From assembly GCF_002813425.1 (NCBI RefSeq), contig NZ_PHUL01000001.1:2921001-2985000 (forward strand): a stretch of DNA of 64,000 bases, written 5' to 3'. The notes under the pieces were generated by a model. It did no database searches and was not told the DNA's origin. It saw nothing but the letters and a program-made list of their open reading frames with translations. Both the position numbers and the translations under genes were made by a program. Positions 43,574-51,816 of this stretch are shown in pieces; within the stretch, counting starts at the first letter, position 1, and the number at the start of each line of letters is the position of its first letter. Origin of the DNA: Cellulophaga sp. RHA19. Lineage in GTDB: Bacteria; Bacteroidota; Bacteroidia; Flavobacteriales; Flavobacteriaceae.

Positions 43574-45697
43574 TTATTTTAATCCACGTGCTTTTAGCAT
43601 TGGTTCAATTTTTGGGTCACTACCTCTCCAATTTTTATACATAGCTTCTAAATCTACTGTATTTCCTCTAGAGAGTACCATATCTCTAAAACGTTGCCCA
43701 TTGTCGCGAGTTAAACCTCCATTATTTTCAAACCAATTATATGCATCATGGTGTAACATTTCTGTCCATAAATAAGAGTAGTATCCAGCAGCATAACCAC
43801 TACCAAAAATATGTGCAAAATAAGTAGACCTGTAACGTGGTGGCACAGCACTAACAACATCTAACTTAGTTTTATGCAATGCATCTTTTTCAAAAGCATT
43901 GGCACTACTTACATTAGCATCTGAAGCAATTGTATGCCATTGCATATCTAAATTAGAAGCAGCTAAGTTTTCTGTTAAACTATATCCCTGATTAAATGTA
44001 CCTGCTTTTTTAATTTTATCTATTAAAGCTTGTGGTATCTGCTCTCCTGTTTTATAATGTAACGCATAATTTTTTAATATTTCTGGATACAAGGCCCAAT
44101 TTTCATTAAACTGAGAAGGAAACTCTACAAAGTCTCTTGCAACAGCAGTACCAGATAAAGAAGGATATTCTTGATTTGCAAAAAAGCCGTGTAATGCGTG
44201 TCCAAATTCATGAAACATTGTACTAACGTCATCATAAGTAATTAAAGCAGCATCACCTTCTGCAGGTTTAGGGTAATTACACACATTATAAATTACAGGC
44301 TTTTTGTTGTATAAGTGAGACTGAGTTACAAAATTACTCATCCAAGCACCACCCCTTTTACTTGGTCTAGCAAAATAATCTGCATAAAATAGACCTAATT
44401 TATCTCCGTTTTCTTCAAACAACTCATACACCATAACATCTTTATGGTAGGTAGGAATGTCTTTTCGTTCTTTAAAAGTAATACCATATAACTTTTCTGC
44501 AGCATAAAAAACGCCTTTTTCTAAAACAGTTTTTATTTCAAAATATGGTTTAATAGCGTTTTCATCTAAGTCATATTTTTCTTTTTTAACCATTTCTGCA
44601 TAGCGGTTCCAATCCCAAGCGGCTAAAGTAAAATCTTCTCCATTTTTGGTAATCATTTTTTGTATTTCTTCTGCTTCATTTTTTGCTTTAGCAGTAGCAG
44701 CTGGTATTAAACCATTAAACATATTAAATACATTCTCAGGTTTTTCTGCCATAGTACCTTGTAAACTCCATTCTGCATAATTAGTAAAACCTAATAACGC
44801 TCCTTTTTTAGCTCTTAAATTTGCAATTTGCAGAATTATATCTTTAGTATCATTTTTAGTACCGTCTGCTCTGTTAAAAGCTGCTTTAAATATTTTTTCT
44901 CTGGTAGCTCTGTTTTCTAAGCTTTGTAATAATGGTTGCTGCGTTGTGTTAAGCAATGGAATTTTCCAACCTTCACCATCTTTATTTTCTAATGATTTTA
45001 ATTGAGCCTCTGTTAAGCCAGCTAAATCTTCCTTTTTTGTAAAAACTATAGCTCCGTTATTATTGGCAGACAACAAAGTTTTATTAAAACTATTAATAAG
45101 CGTTGCCAGCTTTGTGTTGTATTTTTTTAACGTTTCTTTATCTTCAGAACTTAGGTTTGCTCCTGCTTTTTCAAAAGCTTCAAAGTAAGTTTCTAATAAC
45201 TTATAAGACTCTGGATCTAAAACTAAACTATCTCTTTTTACATACAACTCTTTTACGCGCTCAAACAAATTTTCGTTTAAGTAAATACCATCTTGTAGTT
45301 CAGAGAATTTAGGTGCCATTTCTTCTTGTACAGCCTGTAATTCATCATTGGTATGTGCACCTGTTAATCCAGAAAAAATGTTTTGTACGTTTTGCAATTG
45401 CGTACCACTTTTTTCTAATTCTAGTATTGTATTATCAAAAGTAGCTGGTTCTGTATTATTTGCAATTTTAGCTACAGCTTTATTCTGTGCAGCAATACCT
45501 TGTTGCAAAGCAGGTTTAAAATGTTCATTTTTAATTAATGTAAAGTCAGGCGCACCGTAAGGTAGCTTACTTTCTACTAGCAAAGGGTTGTCTTTTGTAC
45601 TCATAGCATCTGGTGTAGTTGTTTCTACTTTATTTTTACCGTCTTTACAAGAGGCAAACAAAATAGTAACAAGGGCTACTGTGTATATATTTTTCAT
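43574..45697 (-). CDS. M3-family metallopeptidase (Dcp-like) lipoprotein
   Basis: Zinc peptidyl-dipeptidase that trims dipeptides from the C-termini of short peptides. Lipobox FASC (Cys17) predicts a lipoprotein. The zinc motif HEFGH is at 496-500 (TMFHEFGHALHGF) with the third ligand Glu525 in RDFVEFPSQ; NYPKP and GYAAGYYSYLWTEML (about 655-669) are further M3 hallmarks. 707 residues is typical of Dcp/oligopeptidase A enzymes. Monocistronic. Export as a lipoprotein suggests peptide scavenging in the periplasm. Confidence 0.94.
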   Translation of the reverse strand: MKNIYTVALVTILFASCKDGKNKVETTTPDAMSTKDNPLLVESKLPYGAPDFTLIKNEHFKPALQQGIAAQNKAVAKIANNTEPATFDNTILELEKSGTQLQNVQNIFSGLTGAHTNDELQAVQEEMAPKFSELQDGIYLNENLFERVKELYVKRDSLVLDPESYKLLETYFEAFEKAGANLSSEDKETLKKYNTKLATLINSFNKTLLSANNNGAIVFTKKEDLAGLTEAQLKSLENKDGEGWKIPLLNTTQQPLLQSLENRATREKIFKAAFNRADGTKNDTKDIILQIANLRAKKGALLGFTNYAEWSLQGTMAEKPENVFNMFNGLIPAATAKAKNEAEEIQKMITKNGEDFTLAAWDWNRYAEMVKKEKYDLDENAIKPYFEIKTVLEKGVFYAAEKLYGITFKERKDIPTYHKDVMVYELFEENGDKLGLFYADYFARPSKRGGAWMSNFVTQSHLYNKKPVIYNVCNYPKPAEGDAALITYDDVSTMFHEFGHALHGFFANQEYPSLSGTAVARDFVEFPSQFNENWALYPEILKNYALHYKTGEQIPQALIDKIKKAGTFNQGYSLTENLAASNLDMQWHTIASDANVSSANAFEKDALHKTKLDVVSAVPPRYRSTYFAHIFGSGYAAGYYSYLWTEMLHHDAYNWFENNGGLTRDNGQRFRDMVLSRGNTVDLEAMYKNWRGSDPKIEPMLKARGLK

Positions 45698-45821
45698 TAA
45701 TAATAGTTTTTTTAAATTGGATATAAAGATACTTTTGTTACTAAGGTAACACTCTTAAAATTGTCTTAATATTTGTGGTATATAAGGCCCGCTATGAAGT
45801 CTAACTCTCTTTTATTCTTAT

Positions 45822-45829
45822 TATTTTTG
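45822..45829 (+). promoter_or_regulatory. -7 promoter element of the pseudouridine synthase gene
   Basis: TATTTTTG, exact TAnnTTTG, 19 bases before the ATG at 45848. Confidence 0.55.
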
Positions 45830-45847
45830 CACACAAATTAATTTTTT

Positions 45848-46429
45848 ATGTCTAACAGTCATCATATTCACTACAAAATGTATAAACCTTATGGTGTACT
45901 TAGTCAGTTGGCTAGTAATGACAATAATCAAATTAAAAAAAAGTTTTTATCTGAACTTTATAATTTTCCAAAGGGAATAATGCCAGTTGGTCGGTTAGAT
46001 GAAAAGTCTGAAGGTTTACTCCTTTTAACTACAAACGGTAAGTTAAGTGATGACATAAATAGATCTGGAATAGAAAAAGAATACTACGCACAATTAGATG
46101 GTTTAATTACTGATGAAGCTATAGCTAAACTTGAAAAAGGGGTAGAAATTGGTTTAAAAGGAACTACTTATATAACAAAAACTTGCATTGCTAAACGTAT
46201 TGAAGAACCTACAAATTTACCAACACCAAATGCTAAAATAAGACTAGGCAGACACAGACCAAGTAGCTGGGTTAGTATTTGTATCACCGAAGGTAAGTTT
46301 AGACAAATAAGAAAAATGACTGCAGCTGTAGGCTTCCCTACTCTACGTTTGGTGCGTGTACGCATAGACAACATAATGCTAGATAACCTTACCACAGGAG
46401 AAGTAATTCCTATATTATTAGAGTACTAG
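45848..46429 (+). CDS. rluE: Pseudouridine synthase, RluE type
   Basis: 193 residues of the RsuA/RluE group without an S4 domain: KMYKPYGVLSQ at the start, the catalytic-Asp motif VGRLDEKSEGLLLLT (about 56-70) and the C-terminal TEGKFRQIRKMTAAVGFPTLRLVRVRI. RluE makes pseudouridine at one position of 23S rRNA (2457 in E. coli numbering). RluF-like or RsuA-like function is less likely given the absence of the S4 domain and the short size. Monocistronic. Confidence 0.9.
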   Translation: MSNSHHIHYKMYKPYGVLSQLASNDNNQIKKKFLSELYNFPKGIMPVGRLDEKSEGLLLLTTNGKLSDDINRSGIEKEYYAQLDGLITDEAIAKLEKGVEIGLKGTTYITKTCIAKRIEEPTNLPTPNAKIRLGRHRPSSWVSICITEGKFRQIRKMTAAVGFPTLRLVRVRIDNIMLDNLTTGEVIPILLEY

Positions 46430-46476
46430 AATTTAACGTTTTTGTTAATTTGATATTAAATATCGTTAAAAAAAAG

Positions 46477-46490
46477 AATGAACATTCATT
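46477..46490. promoter_or_regulatory. Probable TetR operator
   Basis: AATGAACATTCATT: 6-base arms AATGAA / TTCATT with a 2-base centre, directly upstream of the -7 element of the operon whose second gene encodes a TetR-family regulator. Form and position suit autoregulation. Confidence 0.65.
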
Positions 46491-46496
46491 TTTATA

Positions 46497-46504
46497 TATC
46501 TTTG
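46497..46504 (+). promoter_or_regulatory. -7 promoter element of the DoxX-TetR operon
   Basis: TATCTTTG, exact TAnnTTTG, 19 bases before the ATG at 46523. It supports that start rather than an in-frame ATG at 46478, which lies inside the operator. Confidence 0.65.
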
Positions 46505-46522
46505 TACTCTCAAAACAAAAAC

Positions 46523-46891
46523 ATGAAATTAATTTGGAACATTTTAAAAGTACTTCTTGCTGTATTTATAATATATGCAGGACTACAACATTTTGTAAAG
46601 CCAGATTTTTATAACCCTTTTGTACCAGATGTATTGGTATTTAAAACCTTTATAATCTATGCTTCAGGAATTTTAGAAGTTGGTTTAGGTGTACTACTAC
46701 TTGTTCCAAAATTTGCTAAAAAAGCAGCTTTTTTAATATTTATATTAATGTTAGTTTTTTTACCAATACATGTTTGGGATGTATTTTCTAGCACACCAGC
46801 AATTGGTAGTCACCAAGCAGCATTAATAAGGTTACCAATACAATTAGTATTAATTGCATTGTCTTACAAATTATATAAAATTAACGCATAA
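46523..46891 (+). CDS. DoxX-family membrane protein
   Basis: 122 residues with four membrane spans (IIYAGLQHFVKPDFYNPFVP, then three hydrophobic helices). DoxX-like small membrane proteins are linked to thiol/redox stress and quinone metabolism. The ATG at 46523 is chosen over 46478 since the latter precedes the promoter -7 element. First gene of a six-gene operon; its stop TAA shares a base with the ATG of the TetR gene. Confidence 0.85.
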   Translation: MKLIWNILKVLLAVFIIYAGLQHFVKPDFYNPFVPDVLVFKTFIIYASGILEVGLGVLLLVPKFAKKAAFLIFILMLVFLPIHVWDVFSSTPAIGSHQAALIRLPIQLVLIALSYKLYKINA

Positions 46892-47472
46892 TGGCAAAAT
46901 TACAGAAAAGCATAGATAAGCGTAACGCCCTTGTTAAAGCAACTATAGAGTTGGTAAACAACAATGGTTTCCACGCTACACCTATGTCTAAAATTGCTAA
47001 AATGGCAAATGTTTCACCTGCTACAATCTATTTATATTTTGAAAATAAGCAAGACTTAGTAAACAAGACTTATATAGAAGTTAAAGAAAAGTTTACAGCC
47101 TATGCCTTTGCTACCTATAAAAAAGAAATGTCTGTAGAAGAAAGTTTTAAATTGATATGGAACAGAATTGCAGATTTTAAATTTAATAATACTGAAGAAG
47201 CTATGTTTTTAGCTCAGTGTGACAATACACCAATGGTAGACGAACCAAGCCGTGAGGAAGGAATTAAACATTTTCAGACATTATTAGATATATGGGAACG
47301 TGGAAGAAAAGAGGGTATACTTAAACAATCATCTGATTATTTAATGTATGCATATACAATTATTCCTCTATCGTTTTTAATTATATCACAAAAAAGAGGC
47401 GCAATTAAATTAACCGAAGAACATATACAAGAAGCATATTTATCTGCTTGGAATAGTATAAAAGCAATATAA
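46891..47472 (+). CDS. TetR-family transcriptional regulator
   Basis: 193 residues: N-terminal TetR DNA-binding domain (about 8-55; TPMSKIAKMANVSPATIYLYFENK) and an all-helical ligand-binding domain. The start overlaps the DoxX stop by one base. The operator-like palindrome at 46477-46490 overlaps the core promoter, so it probably represses its own operon and is released by an electrophilic or aldehyde inducer; the inducer is inferred from the enzymes downstream. Functionally comparable to NemR/QacR-type circuits. Confidence 0.9.
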   Translation: MAKLQKSIDKRNALVKATIELVNNNGFHATPMSKIAKMANVSPATIYLYFENKQDLVNKTYIEVKEKFTAYAFATYKKEMSVEESFKLIWNRIADFKFNNTEEAMFLAQCDNTPMVDEPSREEGIKHFQTLLDIWERGRKEGILKQSSDYLMYAYTIIPLSFLIISQKRGAIKLTEEHIQEAYLSAWNSIKAI

Positions 47473-47498
47473 AACACAAATTAACATACATATACAAT

Positions 47499-48131
47499 AT
47501 GGAATTATTAGATAAATTAAATTGGAGATACGCTGCCAAAGCAATGAATGGAGAAATAGTTGCAGAGGATAAAATAGAACGTATTTTAGAAGCTGCACGT
47601 TTAGCACCAACATCTAGCGGTTTACAGCCTTTTGAAATTTTTGTAGTAAAAAATCAAGATATAAAAGAACAAATTAGACCAATAGCTTGGAACCAATCTG
47701 TAATTACAGACTGCTCTCACCTATTAGTTTTTGCTGCTTGGGACACATATACACCGGAGCGTATAAATTATATGTTCGACTTAACAAACGAAATTAGAGG
47801 TTTTGAAAATGAAGGTTGGGAAAACTACCGTCAAATGTTGTTAGGTATGTACCCGCAAAAAGACCCTGAAGAAAATTTTACACACGCTGCTAAACAAGCA
47901 TATATTGCCTTTTCTCATGCAATTATGGCTGCTGCTTATGAAAAAGTAGATGCCACACCATTAGAAGGTTTTGAGCCAGATGCTGTAGATAAAATTTTAG
48001 GACTAAGAGAAAAAGGCTTGCGTAGCGCAGTTTTATTACCATTAGGATATAGAAAAACAGAAGAAGATTGGTTAGTAAATTTAGTTAAGGTAAGAAAACC
48101 TATGACCGATTTAGTAACTGTAATAGAATAA
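47499..48131 (+). CDS. Nitroreductase-family oxidoreductase
   Basis: 210-residue FMN reductase of the NfsB-like group. FMN-binding segments are WRYAAKAMNG (9-18), LAPTSSGLQPFEIFVV (about 35-50) and the C-terminal VDATPLEGFEP...GLREKGLRSAVLLPLGYR (about 151-188). Third gene of the TetR-controlled operon, followed by an MDR reductase after 10 bases. It may reduce quinones or nitro compounds. Confidence 0.91.
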   Translation: MELLDKLNWRYAAKAMNGEIVAEDKIERILEAARLAPTSSGLQPFEIFVVKNQDIKEQIRPIAWNQSVITDCSHLLVFAAWDTYTPERINYMFDLTNEIRGFENEGWENYRQMLLGMYPQKDPEENFTHAAKQAYIAFSHAIMAAAYEKVDATPLEGFEPDAVDKILGLREKGLRSAVLLPLGYRKTEEDWLVNLVKVRKPMTDLVTVIE

Positions 48132-48141
48132 AAACAGTATT

Positions 48142-49140
48142 ATGATTCAAACAATTTTATTAAAAAACAGACCTGCAGGGAAGCCTTCAGTATCAGATTT
48201 TGAATATGTAACAAGTGAATCTGATTTAAAAATTAAAGATGGTGAGTTGCTTTTAGAAACAGCTTACGTATCTGTAGATCCTTATTTAAGAGGTAGAATG
48301 AGCGATGCCAAATCTTACGTTCCTCCTTTTGAATTAAACAAACCAGTGCATTCTGGTGTTATAGCAAAAGTAATTGCTTCTAAAAATGAAAATTTTGCAG
48401 AGGGCGATTTTGTTTCTGGTATGTTAGACTGGAAAACACAGCAAGTATCTACAGGAGAAGGCCTACTAAAAGTAGACAAATCTAAAGCTCCATTAAGTGC
48501 TTATTTAGGTATTTTAGGTATGACAGGTTTAACTGCTTACTTAGGATTAACAGAAATAGGAAAACCTAAAGCAGGTGAAACACTTGTTGTTTCTGGTGCT
48601 GCCGGAGCAGTTGGTAGTGTAGTTGGCCAAATTGGTAAACTTTTAGGACTACGTGTAATTGGTATTGCCGGTACAGATGAAAAGGTTGAGATGCTAAAAT
48701 CTAAATTTGGTTTTGACGCTGGCATTAACTACAACACTACAGAAAATATGACTGCAGCAATTGCAGAAGCTGCACCAAATGGTGTAGATGTTTATTTTGA
48801 TAACGTAGGCGGACCAATATCTGACGCTGTCTTATACAATATCAACAAATTTGCTAGAATGATAATTTGTGGAGCAATATCCGTATACAACAATACAGAG
48901 TTGCCGCAAAGTGTAAGTGTACAGCCATTTTTAGTAAAAAATAGTGCTTTAATGCAAGGCTTTATTGTTTCTAACTACGCAGATAAATTTCCAGAGGCAA
49001 TGAAAGAATTATCAACTTGGTTAGCACAAGATAAGCTAACTTATACAGAGACTATTGTAGAAGGTTTTGAAAATATTCCTGCTGCTTTTATAGACCTGTT
49101 TGATGGTAAAAACAAAGGTAAAATGATTGTAAAAATCTAA
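48142..49140 (+). CDS. NADP-dependent 2-alkenal/curcumin-type reductase (MDR)
   Basis: 332 residues of the leukotriene-B4 dehydrogenase/CurA subgroup: RPAGKPSVSDFE near the start, VDPYLRGRMSD (about 47-57), GILGMTGLTAYLGLTEIGKP (about 116-135), the Rossmann loop SGAAGAVGSVVGQIGK (about 144-159) and the subgroup hallmark VDVYFDNVGGPISDAVL (about 213-229). It reduces alpha,beta-unsaturated aldehydes or ketones with NADPH and needs no zinc. Its place between a nitroreductase and an aldehyde reductase supports lipid-aldehyde or quinone detoxification. Confidence 0.92.
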   Translation: MIQTILLKNRPAGKPSVSDFEYVTSESDLKIKDGELLLETAYVSVDPYLRGRMSDAKSYVPPFELNKPVHSGVIAKVIASKNENFAEGDFVSGMLDWKTQQVSTGEGLLKVDKSKAPLSAYLGILGMTGLTAYLGLTEIGKPKAGETLVVSGAAGAVGSVVGQIGKLLGLRVIGIAGTDEKVEMLKSKFGFDAGINYNTTENMTAAIAEAAPNGVDVYFDNVGGPISDAVLYNINKFARMIICGAISVYNNTELPQSVSVQPFLVKNSALMQGFIVSNYADKFPEAMKELSTWLAQDKLTYTETIVEGFENIPAAFIDLFDGKNKGKMIVKI

Positions 49141-49174
49141 AAGATAGATTTTATCAACTTAAAAACTAAAGAAA

Positions 49175-50332
49175 ATGAACAATTTTGAATACAAAAACCC
49201 AACTAAAATAATTTTTGGGAAAGATACAATTGAAAAATTAACTTCAGAAATACCAGCAGATGCTAAAGTTTTAATGCTTTACGGTGGTGGTAGTATAAAG
49301 AAAAACGGAATATACGACCAAGTAAAAACTGCTTTGGCAAAAGTAGATATGGTAGAGTTTGGTGGTATCCCAGCAAATCCTGAGTATGATACTTTAATGG
49401 AGGCTTTAAAAGTTATTAAAGACGAAAAAGTAACGTATTTATTAGCTGTTGGTGGTGGTTCTGTAATAGATGGTACCAAATTTTTATCTGCTGCTGCATT
49501 GTATGATGGTGATGAGCCTTGGCAAATGCTTAAAAATAAAGAGCGTCCTAGTAAAGGACTACCTTTTGGAACAGTATTAACATTACCAGCTACAGGTTCT
49601 GAAATGAATTCTGGTTTAGTTGTCTCTAGAAAAGAAACTAAAGAAAAACTTTCTATGGGCGGACCAGCATTGTTTCCAACCTTTTCTATACTAGATCCTC
49701 AAGTTATTACATCTATTCCAAAACGTCAATTAGCTAATGGTATTACAGATGCTTTTACACATGTTTTAGAGCAGTATATGACCTACCCAGTAGGCGGACT
49801 TTTACAAGATCGTTTTGCTGAAAGTATTTTACAAACACTGGTAGAGGTTGCTCCTACTGTTGTAAAAGATCCAACAAATTACGAAGCTGCATCTAACTTT
49901 ATGTGGAGTTGTACAATGGCTTTAAATGGCTTAATACAACAAGGAGTTCCTGGAGATTGGGCTATACATATGATGGGACACGAGTTAACAGCCTTGTTTG
50001 GTATAGACCACGCACGTACGTTAGCTGTAGTTACTCCTAGTCACTACAAATACAATTTTGAAGCTAAAAAAGAAAAATTGGCACAATATGCAGAACGTGT
50101 TTGGAATGTAACAGAAGGTAGTATAGACGATAAAGCTTATGCGGCTATAGAAAAAACTGAAGCTTTCTTTCACCAATTAGGTATAGATACTAAATTATCT
50201 GACTATACTAAAGATTACGAAGGTACAGCAGAAGAAATAGCAAAGCGTTTTACAGAGCGTGGATGGAAATTAGGCGAACACCAAGCCCTATTACCAGAAG
50301 ATGCTGAGAAAATTGTAAAAATGGCATACTAA
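49175..50332 (+). CDS. Iron-containing aldehyde reductase (YqhD-like)
   Basis: 385-residue group III alcohol dehydrogenase. NNFEYKNPTKIIFGKDTI at the N-terminus and LYGGGSIKKNGIYDQV are strongly YqhD-like; GGGSVIDGTKF binds NADP. Metal ligands are Asp and His in GITDAFTHVLEQYM (about 190-203) and two His in IHMMGHELTALFGIDHARTL (about 265-284). YqhD reduces short aldehydes, including lipid-peroxidation products, to alcohols. Fifth gene of the stress operon. Confidence 0.93.
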   Translation: MNNFEYKNPTKIIFGKDTIEKLTSEIPADAKVLMLYGGGSIKKNGIYDQVKTALAKVDMVEFGGIPANPEYDTLMEALKVIKDEKVTYLLAVGGGSVIDGTKFLSAAALYDGDEPWQMLKNKERPSKGLPFGTVLTLPATGSEMNSGLVVSRKETKEKLSMGGPALFPTFSILDPQVITSIPKRQLANGITDAFTHVLEQYMTYPVGGLLQDRFAESILQTLVEVAPTVVKDPTNYEAASNFMWSCTMALNGLIQQGVPGDWAIHMMGHELTALFGIDHARTLAVVTPSHYKYNFEAKKEKLAQYAERVWNVTEGSIDDKAYAAIEKTEAFFHQLGIDTKLSDYTKDYEGTAEEIAKRFTERGWKLGEHQALLPEDAEKIVKMAY

Positions 50333-50341
50333 GTAATAAAT

Positions 50342-51148
50342 ATGAATTTAATTAAATCTGCAATTGTAGCATTGACTATAGTTATGGCTACAGCTTGCAA
50401 CACTAAAAAAAACAATCAAGTTTCTGAAAAAGCTTTAGAGACAGTAAAAACTAAAAAAGAAAATAAAATGAAAGTATTATTTGTATTAACATCACACGAT
50501 AAATTAGGTGAAACTGGTAAAAAAACTGGTTTCTGGGTAGAAGAATTTGCAAACCCATACTACACATTATTAGACAAAGGTGCAGAAATTACAATTGCAA
50601 CACCAAAAGGTGGAGCTGCACCAATAGATCCTAGTAGTGATTCTCCAGACGCTGCTACAGAAGACACAGAGCGTTTTAACAAGGATGCAGAAGCAAAAGA
50701 TAAAATTGCTAACACTAAAGTTTTGGCAGATATGAATGCTGATGATTTTGATGCTGTATTTTACCCAGGTGGTCACGGTCCTTTATGGGATTTAGCAAAC
50801 GATGAAAAATCTATTGCTTTAATTGAAAAATTTAATGAGCAGAAAAAACCTGTAGCATTTGTATGTCACGCTCCTGCTGCCTTAAAAGGTGTCAAAGGAA
50901 CAGATGGTACCCCATTAGTTAATGGTAAAAAAGTAACAGGATTTACAAATTCTGAAGAAGAAGCTGTGCAACTTACAAATGTAGTGCCATTTTTAGTTGA
51001 AGATATGCTAAAAGAAAATGGAGGTATCTATTCTAAAAAAGAAGATTGGGCTGCATACGCAATACAAGACGGTAACTTAATTACAGGTCAAAACCCAGCT
51101 TCGTCTGAGTTAGTTGCTGATAAATTAGTTGCTGAATTAAATAAATAA
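50342..51148 (+). CDS. DJ-1/PfpI-superfamily lipoprotein (Hsp31/glyoxalase III-like)
   Basis: 268 residues. Lipobox VMATAC (Cys19) precedes a DJ-1/PfpI domain from about 43. Active-site residues: nucleophile Cys175 with His176 in FVCHAPAAL, acidic Glu67/Glu68 in TGFWVEEFANPY, and GGHGPLWDL (about 143-151). The TGFWVEEFANPYYTL pattern marks the Hsp31/YDR533C subgroup, which turns methylglyoxal into lactate without glutathione. Export as a lipoprotein is unusual for this subgroup; the internal ATG at 50468 could yield a cytoplasmic form, but the lipobox is good. Last gene of the operon, closed by a strong terminator. Confidence 0.9.
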   Translation: MNLIKSAIVALTIVMATACNTKKNNQVSEKALETVKTKKENKMKVLFVLTSHDKLGETGKKTGFWVEEFANPYYTLLDKGAEITIATPKGGAAPIDPSSDSPDAATEDTERFNKDAEAKDKIANTKVLADMNADDFDAVFYPGGHGPLWDLANDEKSIALIEKFNEQKKPVAFVCHAPAALKGVKGTDGTPLVNGKKVTGFTNSEEEAVQLTNVVPFLVEDMLKENGGIYSKKEDWAAYAIQDGNLITGQNPASSELVADKLVAELNK

Positions 51149-51169
51149 TTGTAGTTGTTTGTTTATAAT

Positions 51170-51204
51170 AAAACGCCTGTAAAGTAGATCTTTACAGGCG
51201 TTTT
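51170..51204 (+). terminator. Terminator of the TetR-controlled operon
   Basis: AAAACGCCTGTAAAG / CTTTACAGGCGTTTT, perfect 15-base arms and a 5-base loop, followed by T. Confidence 0.93.
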
Positions 51205-51289
51205 TATTTAATTTAAAAAAATTTGTATTACAAAATATAATTATCTGTAAAACAAGTTTTTAACACCAACAACTTAAATAAATAAGTTA

Positions 51290-51739
51290 CTATGCTTCTT
51301 GCGTGTTTTTCTTAGACTTACGGTACATATAAGACTCAAAAATATTACGTTTTGCAAAACGATAAATCTTATCAGAATTAATCATTTTTGCATATATTTT
51401 TTTAGGAACTCCAAAATACTCATAAGTAGTACCATCTAAAAATGTTACTTCTAAAAGCTGACCATTATGCTGAAAATCTAAAATACCAGAAGTAGTTGTT
51501 AATGCCTTATATTCTTCTGCATTAGCCACTTTAGTTTCTGGAGCTATACTTACAAGAAAATGGTAACCATCTATAATTTCTCTACTTTTAATTTCTGCTT
51601 CTTCACGCTTAGCGTCACCTTCTTGAAACTTATCTGGATGCCACTCTTTAACTAATTTTCTATAACTAGTTTTTAATGACTTAAGTTCTATGTTATTCTC
51701 AACAGAGAACATTTTCTTATATTGATTTATTCGTTTCAT
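51290..51739 (-). CDS. J-domain/KTSC-domain fusion protein
   Basis: 149 residues. Residues about 5-65 resemble a short J domain with the HPD loop intact (KEWHPDKFQ, 32-39) that would contact Hsp70. Residues about 85-145 form a KTSC domain (DFQHNGQLLEVTFLDGTTYEYFGVP...), usually found alone or fused to nucleic-acid-binding proteins. No signal peptide. KTSC means Lys-Thr-Ser-Cys in some relatives, but those residues are not evident as a set here. Flavobacteria commonly carry this fusion; its role is unknown. Confidence 0.82.
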   Translation of the reverse strand: MKRINQYKKMFSVENNIELKSLKTSYRKLVKEWHPDKFQEGDAKREEAEIKSREIIDGYHFLVSIAPETKVANAEEYKALTTTSGILDFQHNGQLLEVTFLDGTTYEYFGVPKKIYAKMINSDKIYRFAKRNIFESYMYRKSKKNTQEA

Positions 51740-51816
51740 TCAGGTACTTTTTTAAAACCAGCCGCGAAATTACGTCTTTTAAATTGATTATCAACCTATA
51801 TAACAATAATAGCGTA

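Noticed and set aside
46478..46522. Upstream ATG for the DoxX gene
   Set aside because: It lies inside the TetR-operator palindrome and upstream of the -7 element, so it would not be transcribed from that promoter.
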